47,159 bases of DNA. Source: Pirellulales bacterium. GTDB taxonomy: Bacteria; Planctomycetota; Planctomycetia; Pirellulales; JAEUIK01. Made by a program: the position numbers and the translations under genes. This document shows, in pieces, positions 8,391-17,841 of the stretch. The notes below the pieces were generated by a model that saw nothing but the letters and a program-made list of their open reading frames with translations, was not told the origin of the DNA and searched no databases. Every line of letters starts with the position of its first letter. Position 1 is the first letter of the stretch. The stretch spans positions 1 to 47,159 of the forward strand of contig JAIBBZ010000038.1 in NCBI GenBank assembly GCA_019694435.1, written 5' to 3'.

Positions 8391-9692
8391 TTAGACGTCG
8401 AGCGTCCAGCCCGAGCGATAGACCGGCTTGATCAGCGGCTCAAGCTCGGGGCAGTTCGGCGACTTCATGTTCTGGGCGTCCCATTCGACCTTCTTGCCGG
8501 CCCACAGGGCCAGATTGCCGAGCAGGATCGTCTCGGTCAGACCGCCCGAGTACTCGGGGAAGTTCGACATGGCCGCCGGGCCGCCCTTGATCGCTTCGAC
8601 CCACTCGGTGAAGTGGCCGGGCGACTGGGTGAACTCGACTTCGGGCTTGTTCACATCGCCGAGCAAGTCCCAGCCGGCGCCGTAATCGCCGGGCGAATAC
8701 AGCTTGCCCTTGGTGCCGACGATCAGCGAGCCCGCCTGATCAAGCTTGGCGTCGCCGAACAGTTCCTTCGGCGGGCGCTTACCGCCGTCGTACCAATACA
8801 TCGTCAGCGCTTTGCGCTTGTCGGTGGCCGGGAACTCGAACTTGATGATCGACCACTTCGGGTAGCTCTCCTGGTTGTGGCCCGAGTGTTCGGCCTCGAC
8901 CGAGACCGGCCCGTGCAGATCGAGCGCCGCATAGGGCAGGTTGACCGTGTGGCAGGCCATGTCGCCCAAAGCGCCGGTGCCGAAGTCCCACCAGCCGCGC
9001 CACGCGAACGGGTGATAGCCCTTGGCATAGGGCCGCGATGCCGCGGGGCCGAGCCACAGATCCCATTTTACATGGGCGGGGCATTCGCTCGGTTCGGGGC
9101 GCGGGCCACCTTGCGGCCAGATCGGCCGGTTGGTCCAAACGTGCACTTCCGACACGTCGCCTAGGACGCCGGTCTTCACCGTGGCCGCCGCCTTGCGCAG
9201 GCCCGATTCGGACGTGCCTTGATTGCCCATTTGCGTGGCGACGCCCTTTTCGCGCGCCACCTGCGCCATGAGGCGGGCCTCGTAGATCGAGTGCGTCATC
9301 GGCTTCTGGCAGTACACCGCCTTGCCGAGCCGCATGGCCATCAGGGCCGCGGGCGCGTGCGTGTGATCGGGCGTACTGACGGTCACCGCATCGATGCTGT
9401 CGCGCATCTCTTCGAGCATCTGGCGGAAGTCGACGAATTTCTTGGCGTCTTTGAACGAGGCCGCGGCCTTGTCCAGACGCTGCTCGTCGATATCGCAAAT
9501 CGCAACGACGTCGCCGTGCTTACCGGCATCGGCCGAATCGCTGTCGCCTTTGCCGCCGACGCCGATGCAAGCGAAGCGCACCTTTTCATTCGGCGAGTCG
9601 CTATCAGCGGCGCGGAGACTGTTGGCAACAAAGAAACCACCGGCCGCGACGGCCGACGTCTGCAGGAAGGTACGACGGGAGCTACGTGACAT
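8391..9692 (-). CDS. Tat-exported Gfo/Idh/MocA-family oxidoreductase
   Basis: 433 residues from the ATG at 9690-9692, chosen because it gives a Tat signal (SSRRTFLQTSAVAAGGFF). A Rossmann fold follows ('RFACIGVGGKG', 'VVAICDIDEQRL', 'DAVTVSTPDHTH'), then 'VYCQKPMTHS', where the family's usual EKP is QKP, a frequent form in planctomycete paralogues. The C-terminal GFO_IDH_MocA domain includes 'WDFGTGALGDMACHT' with the conserved Asp/His region. Members oxidise or reduce sugars or inositols with tightly bound NAD(P). Folded-cofactor export fits the Tat signal. The substrate is unknown; planctomycetes have many paralogues of this type. It is divergent from the LRR gene. Confidence 0.92.
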   Translation of the reverse strand: MSRSSRRTFLQTSAVAAGGFFVANSLRAADSDSPNEKVRFACIGVGGKGDSDSADAGKHGDVVAICDIDEQRLDKAAASFKDAKKFVDFRQMLEEMRDSIDAVTVSTPDHTHAPAALMAMRLGKAVYCQKPMTHSIYEARLMAQVAREKGVATQMGNQGTSESGLRKAAATVKTGVLGDVSEVHVWTNRPIWPQGGPRPEPSECPAHVKWDLWLGPAASRPYAKGYHPFAWRGWWDFGTGALGDMACHTVNLPYAALDLHGPVSVEAEHSGHNQESYPKWSIIKFEFPATDKRKALTMYWYDGGKRPPKELFGDAKLDQAGSLIVGTKGKLYSPGDYGAGWDLLGDVNKPEVEFTQSPGHFTEWVEAIKGGPAAMSNFPEYSGGLTETILLGNLALWAGKKVEWDAQNMKSPNCPELEPLIKPVYRSGWTLDV

Positions 9693-9897
9693 GCGAAATT
9701 GACTCCGACGGGGTGGGGGCGTGATGCGCTTGTGGCGGGATGCAGCAGGCCATCCGATGACCGACCGATAGGATAACTTGCCACCCCCCTGCTCGCAAAC
9801 TTCCCGCGCGCATCGCAGTCGGGCACCCAAGCGGCTACACTGTCAGGCTTTCGGACCATTGGCCCTCGACCCCCTTTGTGCAGGGAACTTAAGAGCG

Positions 9898-11226
9898 ATG
9901 CGGTACCTGGCGGTGATCTTAATCCTGGTCGTCTTGGCACTGGTTGCCGTTCCTGTCCTCCGTTCGGCCCGCCAGCAGCACGCCCCCCCGGCGCCCGCGC
10001 CCGCGACCGCGGATGCCGCCCCCGCATCGCCGACGCAGCCGGTCGATCCGGCCGAGCAGCAGGCGGCCGAGCAGTTCGCCGCGCTGGGCGCCAAGGTCGA
10101 GCGCGACGCGGCCGGGCTCGTCACGTCGATCGACGCCTCGGGACAAGAAGTCACCGACGAGCAATTGGCCGCCCTGCCCGCGTGCAAGCATCTCGTGCAG
10201 CTCTCGCTCGAAGGTCCCAGCATCACCGATGCAGGCATCGCGAATCTGGCAACCCTGACGGGGCTCACGAATCTGGCCCTGGAGAATACAGGACTGACCG
10301 ACGCCGGCATGGCGCACCTGGCCGGCCTGACCAACCTGCGCATCTTGCGGCTCCAGCGAGTCGACATCACCGACGCCGGGCTCGAACAGCTCAAAGGGCT
10401 CGTGAACCTCGAGCAACTGCTGCTGCCCTACAACAACGTCACCGACACGGGGCTGGCCGTGACGCACACGATGCCCAAGCTCAAGGTCGTCGATCTGCGC
10501 GGCTGCTTTCAGGTTACCGACGCCGTGATCGAGCAGTTCGTCGGCTCGAAGTCGATCGTCAATCTCAAGTTTCGCAGCCCGCAAGTCTACGACGCCGGCC
10601 TGAAACACCTGGAAAGCCTCCCCCAGATGCGTGGCCTGACGCTCGAAGATACGAGCATCACCAATGACGGCCTCGAGCCGATCGGCAAGCTCACCAACCT
10701 CGAAGAGCTCAACCTGATGCGGGCCGCCGTCACGGATCCGGGCATGCAGTTCCTGCCCGGGCTCACCAAGCTGCGGCGCCTGGCCCTGCGTGGCACCGGA
10801 GTGACCGACGCCGGCTTCGCCAACTTCAAGAACATGTCGCGGCTCGTCCTGTTGGACATCAGCGAAACACCGATCGGCGACGCCGGCCTGGAATTGGTGC
10901 GCGGCATGCCCGAGCTGACCTCGCTCGACCTCTGGCACACGAGCATTACCGACGCGGGGCTGGCCGCGCTGGCGGGCCTGAAGAAGCTGCAGGAATTGTC
11001 GCTCGAAGACACCGCGATCGGCGATGCCGGGCTGGCCCAACTCGCCCCGTTGACGACGCTCACGACGCTCAATCTCAAGCAGACCAAGATTACCGACGCG
11101 AGCGTCGAAACGATCGCCAAGTTCGCACAGCTCAAGTTGCTCGACTTGCGGCAGACGGCGCTTTCCAAGGACGCGATCGCGAAGATTCGCGGGGCCCTTC
11201 CGGCCGCCAAGCTGCTCGCCGATTGA
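9898..11226 (+). CDS. Membrane-anchored leucine-rich-repeat protein (TDAGL type)
   Basis: 442 residues from the ATG at 9898, which places a signal anchor (LAVILILVVLALVAVPVL) at residues 4-21; the frame continues upstream without a plausible N-terminus. A Pro/Ala linker spans residues about 27-55. From about 85 to the end there are about 14 leucine-rich repeats of about 24 residues, each with a variant of 'ITDAGLxxLxxLxxLxxLxL' (for example SITDAGI, DITDAGL, NVTDTGL, GVTDAGF, KITDASV). This subtype resembles cysteine-containing/RNI-like LRRs of planctomycetes. LRR arcs mediate protein binding; the partner is unknown. It converges on the MDR oxidoreductase with only 27 bases between stops. Confidence 0.9.
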   Translation: MRYLAVILILVVLALVAVPVLRSARQQHAPPAPAPATADAAPASPTQPVDPAEQQAAEQFAALGAKVERDAAGLVTSIDASGQEVTDEQLAALPACKHLVQLSLEGPSITDAGIANLATLTGLTNLALENTGLTDAGMAHLAGLTNLRILRLQRVDITDAGLEQLKGLVNLEQLLLPYNNVTDTGLAVTHTMPKLKVVDLRGCFQVTDAVIEQFVGSKSIVNLKFRSPQVYDAGLKHLESLPQMRGLTLEDTSITNDGLEPIGKLTNLEELNLMRAAVTDPGMQFLPGLTKLRRLALRGTGVTDAGFANFKNMSRLVLLDISETPIGDAGLELVRGMPELTSLDLWHTSITDAGLAALAGLKKLQELSLEDTAIGDAGLAQLAPLTTLTTLNLKQTKITDASVETIAKFAQLKLLDLRQTALSKDAIAKIRGALPAAKLLAD

Positions 11227-11253
11227 CCGCTGCTCGACGGCGAAAGCCCGACG

Positions 11254-12276
11254 CTATTGCGGGTCGGCGATCTTCACGATCTGCTTGCCGAGGTTCTTCC
11301 CCTCGAACAGCCGCAGCAATGCCGCGGGGGCGTTCTCGAACCCCTCGACGATGTCCTCTTCGTAGCGCAACTTGCCCTCGGCGATCCAGCCGGCCATCTC
11401 GGCCAGGGCTTGCGGGAACTGGTCGGCGTAGTCGAAGACGACGAAGCCCTCCATCCGCGCCCTCGATACGAGCAGGTTCATATAGTTGCGCGGACCGATC
11501 GGCCCCGCTTCGGCGTTGTAGCGCGAGATGGCGCCGCAAATCACCACCCGGGCCTTCAGCGCCAGGCGGTCCATGGCCGCCTCGAGAATCTCGCCGCCGA
11601 CGTTGTCGAAGTAGACGTTGATCCGGTCGGGGCAAAGCTCCTTGAGCCGCGCGCGGACGTTTTCGTGCTTGTAGTCGATGCAGGCGTCGAACTGGCCTTG
11701 TTCGACGCACCAGCGGCACTTTTCCGGCCCGCCGGCGATGCCGATGACGCGGCAGCCCTTCAGCTTTGCGATCTGCCCGGCGATCGAACCCACGGCCCCC
11801 GCCGCGCCAGAGACGACGACCGTCTGGCCGGCCTGCGGCTCGCCCAAGTCGAGCAACCCGAAGTAGGCGGTCAATCCGGTGATGCCCAGCACGCCGAGCG
11901 TCGCCGCCAGCGGCACGCCCGGCGGAATCTTGACCATCGGCAGCGGCCCGCCTCCCGAGCTGGCGGCATATTCCTGCCAGCCGAACACGCCGACGACGAA
12001 ATCGCCCGGCGCGTAGCCCGGCTTCTTCGATTCGATGACCTGGGCCACGGCCGACCCGCGCATGACTTCGCCCACCTGCAGCGGCGCGATATAGGTCTCG
12101 CGCTCCCACATCCAGGCCCGCATCGCCGGGTCCATCGACAGGTACAGACTGCGCACCAGCACCTGACCGTCTTTCACCTCGGGCAGCGGCGCCTCGTGCA
12201 GCTTGAAATTGGCGGTCGACACCATGCCCACGGGCCGCGACGCGAATAACCACTGTCGATTAATGCCCGGACTCAT
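11254..12276 (-). CDS. MDR-family NADP-dependent oxidoreductase (CurA/LTB4DH-like)
   Basis: 340 residues, the usual length of the leukotriene B4 dehydrogenase/CurA group of zinc-independent medium-chain reductases. The ATG at 12276 has a strong Shine-Dalgarno (GAGGAG). Visible: 'LYLSMDPAMRAWM' (about 46-58, typical of this subgroup), 'LPMVKIPPGVP', 'GITGLTAYFGLLDLG', the nucleotide loop 'VSGAAGAVGSIAGQIAK' (AxxGxxG type), and 'YFDNVGGEILEAAM'. It reduces alpha,beta-unsaturated ketones or aldehydes with NADPH in the family; the substrate here is unknown. It lies 35 bases after the FtsX-like permease on the same strand and could be the last gene of that transcript. Confidence 0.93.
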   Translation of the reverse strand: MSPGINRQWLFASRPVGMVSTANFKLHEAPLPEVKDGQVLVRSLYLSMDPAMRAWMWERETYIAPLQVGEVMRGSAVAQVIESKKPGYAPGDFVVGVFGWQEYAASSGGGPLPMVKIPPGVPLAATLGVLGITGLTAYFGLLDLGEPQAGQTVVVSGAAGAVGSIAGQIAKLKGCRVIGIAGGPEKCRWCVEQGQFDACIDYKHENVRARLKELCPDRINVYFDNVGGEILEAAMDRLALKARVVICGAISRYNAEAGPIGPRNYMNLLVSRARMEGFVVFDYADQFPQALAEMAGWIAEGKLRYEEDIVEGFENAPAALLRLFEGKNLGKQIVKIADPQ

Positions 12277-12311
12277 CCAGAACTCCTCGCAAGAAGATAA
12301 GCGGTGCGTCA

Positions 12312-13577
12312 CTAAGCGTCGCGGAGCACGACGGCCGGGTCTTGCAGTACGGCCACCAGCGTCGGCAAATAGCTCGCGACAGCGCACAACAGCGGCGCCC
12401 CAACGATGGCCCAAGGCAGCAGTTCGACGGGCACCGCAAATTCGCTGGCCGCGACACTGAGCGCGGAAACCAACAGCCAACGCGCCAGCCCCGCCCCCGC
12501 GGCGAAGCCCAGCACAGCGCCCAAGGCCCCCAACAGCACAGCCTTGCCCATGAATAGCGAAGCGATGCGCAGCGAGCCCTGTCCAAGGGCGCGTAGCAAA
12601 CCGATCTCGACTTGCCGCTGCCGCACGTTGGCCAGTGCGAGCAGTCCAACCCAGATGCCGCAGCCGAGCACGCCGACGGGCGCCAAGACCCCGGCAAAGT
12701 TTTCCATTTGCCGCTGCCGCTCGTCGCGATGCGTGGCCAGCTCTTCGACGACCGTCTTGCGTTCGGCCGCCACCAGGTCACGCTGTTCGGCCCGGGCCAC
12801 GGCGATCGAATTAAACTCGGTGATCTTGGTTTCCGGCAAGACTTCGGCCAGTTGCGCCCGGATCTTCGGCAGCCGCTCGCCGGCACACTGGCAGCCGATG
12901 GCGAGCATTTGATTGATCCGCCCTGGCCGGTTCGTGAGCGCCTGTGCATCGCTCAGGTGCAAGGCCAACGTGATGTCCTCTTTGCTGCCTTTTTCGGGCA
13001 GAATCGCTGCGATGCGAAAGCTGCGGCCCTGAATCTCGAGCGAGTCGCCCGGCTTCAGCCCGACGCCCAACTCGTGGCCGACATAGACCGTGCCGGGCTC
13101 AATGTTCAGGCCCATCGGCTTCTTCGTCTCGTGCGGTCGCGGCGTCTCGGGCAGATAGCCGACCAGCAGCACCTTGCGCTGGTTCCATTCGATCCGCTGT
13201 TGCAACGTGGCCACGAGATGGGTCACGAGCGTGAGGCTCTCGGATTGCGCCAGGCGGTCGACATACTCTTGCGGCATGTCGACCGTGCTGAAATCGGCCG
13301 ACCAGAAATCGTTCATATCAGTTTCGCGGTGGACGATCAGCAGGTTGAAGCCCATTTTGAGCATCAACTTGCGCGTTTCGTCCTCCATCTTTGCCAGTTC
13401 CGCGTCGGTCGATTCTTCCAGCGCGACGATCTGCTGGCAGGTCTCACGGTGATAGCCGTCGATCAACGCCGTGGCGCTGGTGATCAGGCCGACGGCGATC
13501 GTCACGGCGAGCACACTCAGGCCGAAATTCAGCTTGCGATAGCGAATCTCGTCCCACATCAACTTCCAGGTCGACAT
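12312..13577 (-). CDS. FtsX/MacB-like ABC permease subunit
   Basis: 421 residues from the ATG at 13575-13577, which places TM1 (LSVLAVTIAVGLITSATAL) near residues 20-40. A large extracytoplasmic domain of about 245 residues follows, containing 'TVYVGHELGVGLKPGDSLEIQG' (MacB-periplasmic-core style) and a charged helical stretch near residues 270-300. Three C-terminal TM segments follow (about 298-318, 344-372, 385-410) with the FtsX signature 'RQRQVEIGLLRALG'. Members export lipoproteins, peptides or toxins, or transmit force with an ATPase of the LolD/MacB type. No ATPase gene lies next to it. The neighbour upstream on the same strand is the giant PQQ protein, 29 bases away. Confidence 0.87.
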   Translation of the reverse strand: MSTWKLMWDEIRYRKLNFGLSVLAVTIAVGLITSATALIDGYHRETCQQIVALEESTDAELAKMEDETRKLMLKMGFNLLIVHRETDMNDFWSADFSTVDMPQEYVDRLAQSESLTLVTHLVATLQQRIEWNQRKVLLVGYLPETPRPHETKKPMGLNIEPGTVYVGHELGVGLKPGDSLEIQGRSFRIAAILPEKGSKEDITLALHLSDAQALTNRPGRINQMLAIGCQCAGERLPKIRAQLAEVLPETKITEFNSIAVARAEQRDLVAAERKTVVEELATHRDERQRQMENFAGVLAPVGVLGCGIWVGLLALANVRQRQVEIGLLRALGQGSLRIASLFMGKAVLLGALGAVLGFAAGAGLARWLLVSALSVAASEFAVPVELLPWAIVGAPLLCAVASYLPTLVAVLQDPAVVLRDA

Positions 13578-13606
13578 ACTCAGGCCCTGCGTCTGGCGCT
13601 CCACTC

Positions 13607-16600
13607 TTATTTCTGCGCGGCGACTTCCGCGCGGGCGCGCGGCGAAAAGCCGATCGAAACTTCCATCCACGAGCCGCAGCTACAGCCGCCGCCCGCCTCG
13701 GGCGAAAGCAGTAAACCACAGGCCGGCACCGAACTGAGCCAGCAGTCGGGCCTCAACCGTGACCAGCCCGTCTGCTCGCCGGTCTCGTTGTTCCACACCG
13801 TCACCGTGCCCGAGCGGAACACCAGCGCGCCCTTCGTGCAGGCATAGGTGCCGCAGCCGCCGCCGGGCATTTCCAAGGCCAGCTTCTCGCCGGTCATCAG
13901 ATCAAACACCCGCGGCCGCACATACACGTGGCCGCCCACGATGGCCGGACGGGCCATGTGTCCACCGTGGTTGTCCCGCTGCCAGTCGAAGTGCTGTTCC
14001 CAGACGATCTTGCCCGTGTTGCGATCGATTCCGTAGACGTGATACTGCTTGGCGCCCGACGCGACGAGGACCAGCCGCTCGTCGCTGGCGGCGAGATAAA
14101 ACGTCACCTCGCCGTCCACCGTGTCGAGCGGCATTTCGAAGGTCTTGGCCCCGGTATTCAGATCGAGCGCCACCAGGTACTGCTGTTGCCAGATCTGTTC
14201 CTCGTAGAATCGGGCCGTCGCGTGCGACACCACGTCCGGGTGCCTGCATTCGACGAAGTAGGCCTTCCCGCCGGCGAGCGAGATCGTCGAATTGATGATG
14301 GCCCCGCCACGATAAGTCCAACGGCGCGCTTCGCTGTCGAGTTCGCGGGCGAACAGCGATTCGCTGCAGACCTTGGCCGTCGCCGGGCCCGACGTCGCGT
14401 CGTACCAGCCTTCGTCGGCGCCGCCCCAGAAGCTGGTGAAGATCGATTCGGGCTTGACGGCGCTGCCAATCAGCAATCGCTCGGTACGAGCCACGTAACC
14501 CCAATCGGCAACGGCCGATTCGCCGGCGGCGACGGTGCTGTCTTCGGGCAGCTCGTGAACGCGGACCAATTGTCCCGTGGCCGCGTCGATCTGCCAGCAA
14601 TGTTCGCGGTGCGCCAGGTAGACGAAGTCGTCGTCGCAGCACCAATTGCTGCAGTCGCGCGGCAAGTTGAAACGCGCCAGCCCCGGGATTTCGAGTGCCC
14701 AGAGGATCGTTCCGTTGTGCGCGCACAAAGCCGCGATGCGCTCTTGCCCTTGCATGAACAATCGGCCGTTGGCCGCGAGCGGCGCGGGCTTGCGTCCGTT
14801 GCGATCGGGCTGGAAGCGCGGCCCCGGACGGCCGAGCCATTGAATCTCCATTTGCCCGGCTGCGCCGATGCCGGCTAGTTCCTCACCGCCGTAGGCCGCG
14901 TTGTCCGGCAGTCCGTACTGATGCGACCACACCCCCGCGCCCGGCTTCGGGCCGCGACGGGTGACCTTCCAGCCCTGCGGCGCGCCTGCGCCGCGAGCCA
15001 CGATGGCGCCGCCGTCGGGCCGCACGAGTCGCGCGGCCTCGGCCGCCGACTTTGGATCCAGCACGATCACCAGATCGATCGAATCGCCCACCAGCGGCAC
15101 GGCGTCGAGACTTTCGACCTGGCGAACCGCAACTTGCGCTCCATAGACGCCGGCGGCGTGCAGCAGTTTGCGCAATTCCGCGACGCGCTCGCTCGACGTG
15201 TCGACCAACAGCCACCGGAAGGCACCGGTCGCGGCCAGGGTCTCGACCAGCGCCGGTTCCGCTGCGCCGAGCACCAGCGCCAATCCCCGGTCGAGCCCTG
15301 TCGCCGCGATTTGCTTCGCGAGCGCGTTTGCTTCAGGCGAGGCGCTGCCGCCGGTCGTGGCCGAGCCGCGCGGGGTCGTGAAGTTGAAGGCCGTGTCGCA
15401 TTCGATGCCGTCCAGTGCTGCAACGCCATCGTCGTTGCGGGCCAAGATGGTCAGGTCATAGACGGCCTCTGGCTCCAGGTCGTCGATGGTGAGGCGATGG
15501 ACCAGCCGGGGGTTTTCGTCGTGCAGGAATTCCGCGCGATGCCCCGACGAAAGCCGCAACAGCGTCATCCCCGGTTGCGTGGTTCGCCAATGCACGTCGG
15601 CCGTCGTGGGCGAAGTGAATTGAATATAGGGGCCCACCGCCAGCTTGAGCGGCGGCAGGTCGCGCGGCAGATCTTCGCGCAGGGCGTCGTGCTCGGCCTT
15701 GATCTCTGCGCCGTTCAGGGCCCGCGTAAAGAGCTTGATTTCGTGCAGGCCGCAGGCGAGCCGACGATACTCGTCGCGGTCGTGCAAGGCGCCGATTTCA
15801 AAGAACGCCGCAGGGGGATACTGGATCGCGCCCTGCTGAGCCGGGCTCTCGGCAACCTGCTGGCCGTCGACGAACAGGCGCATCGTGCTGCCGTCGAAGG
15901 TGCCCACGAGGTGGGTCCAATGTCCCACTTCGATTTCGCCGCCGACCAGGCGCGTCAGCTTGCGTTCGCCCTGGGTCCCCTTGAGCGTCCAGACGAATTG
16001 CGAGGCATTGGCCCCCAAGGACCAACCCCGGCCGCCCGCATTGCTGTCTTGCACCACGCCGATCACCACGCCGCGATCGTGTGGGCGATCGATGCGCACC
16101 CAGGCCGAAGCCGTGATCTCGCGCTGCGGCAGCCGATCGACCGTGGCTTGTGGTTCGACGAGCACGCTATTCGTGCGGCCATCGAGCTGCAAATAGTCGA
16201 ATGTCGAATCGGCGAACATCGTCTCCTGTCGCCAGGCCACGGGCCCGAGGATCAGCCCCGGCCGCTTGCCTGCTCGATCGTCCACGCGGCTTTGCGCCGC
16301 CGTGGAGACACGCTCCGTCGCGTCGGGCGCCGCGAAACTCCAATGATGTAGTAGCCCTTCGGCCGCCTCCGCGGTTTCTGCGGCAACCTCAGCGGTCGGC
16401 TCCGATTCTCTCGGGCTTCCGGCCCCCGGCCGGAAGCAGTGCACGGCGCCAAGGTCGGTCGACGCGATCAAGCTGCCGCCAGCGACTGCCAGGCCGTAGG
16501 CGCGGCCAGCGACGTCGCCGCGCCACACTTCCGTGCCATCGTCGGCGCGCAAGGCCGCAATTTCATCCTTGCCGCCGACGTACAGCATGTCACCCGCGAG

Positions 16601-17656
16601 AATCATGGCATACGGACAATTGCAGGGCACCTGCCATTGCTGTTTCTTGTCGGAGCGGCGCAGCGCGGTCAATGAGTAGTCGGTCAGCAAGTACGACATT
16701 CCGCCCGCGACGACGATGGCATTGCCGTCGTTGAACGTCGTCACCCGTGCGCGCGACGAGGCATCGCTGTCGACGATCCAGCCCGTCAGGTTGCCGGGAC
16801 CGTGCAGCAGGTGATCGTCCTCGGTCAACAAGGCAAAACAGCCGCCGCCGCCTTTGAGCGCGCCCAGGCTCGCACCGGTCCTGCGTTCGAAAACCAGCGG
16901 CACTTCGCGGCCCTGCGGACAAAACAATTGCGCCGCCGAGGCGAGCAAGTTGCCTTCGAGCGTGACATCCTTCAGCTCCTGGACATACCGGCCCTCGCCC
17001 TCGGCGCGTCCGGTCGCGGCATCCAGGGCGCACAGATAGCTGGGCTGCCAGGGAACGAGGCTGCAAGCGAAATAGGCCGTCCCGTCGGCAACGGTCACGC
17101 CCGTGCGGCACGGCCACTGCGAAATCCAGCGGCCGTCGTTGACGATTGCCTGGCCGCCCGGCTTGGGGCTGAACTTCCAAACGAGTTCTCCCGTCGTCGC
17201 GTCGATGCAATAGGCGTAGCCGTCGTCGGAGCCGAAATACAGCCGCCCCTCGTGGGCAAAGGGAGCAATGCGTACCGGGGCATCGGTCGTGAAGTTCCAC
17301 AGGGGACTTCCGTCGCCCAGGGCGACACAATGCACGGCGTCGTCGCTCGTCGATGCAAAGTAGACCCGTTCACCCACGATCACGGGGTGATAAACCGGGT
17401 CGTAATTCCGCATCGAGCGGAGGTTGTAGATGTTCTTGTAGGCATCCCACTTGGCGGGCCCCGGCCATGCCGGCTGGGGTAGATTGGCGCTTTCCCAACT
17501 CCAGGCCAGGCCGAGCTGCGACGCGTCGAGCTGCTCGGCGGTCACGGCACTGCGCCGCAGGTCATGTTGATAGGTCGGCCAGTCGGCCGCCCAACCAGCG
17601 TTCGCGGCGCCGCACAACCAGCAAGCCGCGAGCAACAGGCTCCCGTAGTTCCGCAT
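13607..17656 (-). CDS. Exported PQQ-propeller / LamG / Fn3 / methyltransferase-like / PQQ-propeller fusion
   Basis: 1349 residues from the ATG at 17654-17656; the open frame extends upstream, but this start gives a clean signal peptide (SLLLAACWLCGAANA). Residues about 25-410: PQQ-like (BamB/alcohol-dehydrogenase type) propeller blades ('FGSDDGYAYCIDATTGELVW', 'GTEVWRGDV'). Residues about 434-655: LamG/concanavalin-like domain ('LLHHWSF', 'GHWTHLVGTFDGS', 'MRLFVDGQQV'). Residues about 670-762: Fn3-like domain ('TADVHWRTT', 'LEPEAVYDLTI'). Residues about 775-895: Rossmann segment like a SAM-dependent methyltransferase ('ALVLGAAEPALVETLA', 'LLVDTSSERVAELRK', 'DLVIVLDPKSAAEAARLVRPDG'). Residues about 905-1330: second propeller ('GKIVWEQHFDW'). 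A clear GxGxG SAM loop is not visible, so methyl transfer is unproven. The substrate is unknown. A terminator at 17765-17785 isolates it from the upstream genes. Confidence 0.85.
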   Translation of the reverse strand: MRNYGSLLLAACWLCGAANAGWAADWPTYQHDLRRSAVTAEQLDASQLGLAWSWESANLPQPAWPGPAKWDAYKNIYNLRSMRNYDPVYHPVIVGERVYFASTSDDAVHCVALGDGSPLWNFTTDAPVRIAPFAHEGRLYFGSDDGYAYCIDATTGELVWKFSPKPGGQAIVNDGRWISQWPCRTGVTVADGTAYFACSLVPWQPSYLCALDAATGRAEGEGRYVQELKDVTLEGNLLASAAQLFCPQGREVPLVFERRTGASLGALKGGGGCFALLTEDDHLLHGPGNLTGWIVDSDASSRARVTTFNDGNAIVVAGGMSYLLTDYSLTALRRSDKKQQWQVPCNCPYAMILAGDMLYVGGKDEIAALRADDGTEVWRGDVAGRAYGLAVAGGSLIASTDLGAVHCFRPGAGSPRESEPTAEVAAETAEAAEGLLHHWSFAAPDATERVSTAAQSRVDDRAGKRPGLILGPVAWRQETMFADSTFDYLQLDGRTNSVLVEPQATVDRLPQREITASAWVRIDRPHDRGVVIGVVQDSNAGGRGWSLGANASQFVWTLKGTQGERKLTRLVGGEIEVGHWTHLVGTFDGSTMRLFVDGQQVAESPAQQGAIQYPPAAFFEIGALHDRDEYRRLACGLHEIKLFTRALNGAEIKAEHDALREDLPRDLPPLKLAVGPYIQFTSPTTADVHWRTTQPGMTLLRLSSGHRAEFLHDENPRLVHRLTIDDLEPEAVYDLTILARNDDGVAALDGIECDTAFNFTTPRGSATTGGSASPEANALAKQIAATGLDRGLALVLGAAEPALVETLAATGAFRWLLVDTSSERVAELRKLLHAAGVYGAQVAVRQVESLDAVPLVGDSIDLVIVLDPKSAAEAARLVRPDGGAIVARGAGAPQGWKVTRRGPKPGAGVWSHQYGLPDNAAYGGEELAGIGAAGQMEIQWLGRPGPRFQPDRNGRKPAPLAANGRLFMQGQERIAALCAHNGTILWALEIPGLARFNLPRDCSNWCCDDDFVYLAHREHCWQIDAATGQLVRVHELPEDSTVAAGESAVADWGYVARTERLLIGSAVKPESIFTSFWGGADEGWYDATSGPATAKVCSESLFARELDSEARRWTYRGGAIINSTISLAGGKAYFVECRHPDVVSHATARFYEEQIWQQQYLVALDLNTGAKTFEMPLDTVDGEVTFYLAASDERLVLVASGAKQYHVYGIDRNTGKIVWEQHFDWQRDNHGGHMARPAIVGGHVYVRPRVFDLMTGEKLALEMPGGGCGTYACTKGALVFRSGTVTVWNNETGEQTGWSRLRPDCWLSSVPACGLLLSPEAGGGCSCGSWMEVSIGFSPRARAEVAAQK

Positions 17657-17764
17657 CCGTTCGCACCCTCGACGATTGGGCCAAGACAGGGTCGCGCCGC
17701 ACGCGACCATGCCACATGATAGAACGAGCTCTCTGCGACCAACAATACGCCGGCCCCAAGCGGC

Positions 17765-17786
17765 AAAAACTCCCCGTAAACGGGGT
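17765..17786 (-). terminator. Intrinsic terminator after the APMAP-like gene
   Basis: On the minus strand, CCCCG and CGGGG (17772-17776 and 17781-17785) pair around a TTTA loop, followed by AGTTTTTG (Ts at 17769-17765). It lies about 56 bases downstream of the stop at 17842 and ends that two-gene transcript before the PQQ fusion gene. Confidence 0.6.
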
Positions 17787-17841
17787 CGCCTAGCGCCCGG
17801 TTCACGCGGCGCAAACCGGCAGCAAACCTGCCGTCCCGGCG

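Noticed and set aside
14921..16351. 476-codon plus-strand frame within the PQQ fusion gene
   Set aside because: Antisense to a gene with recognisable PQQ, LamG and Fn3 domains; no domain of its own.
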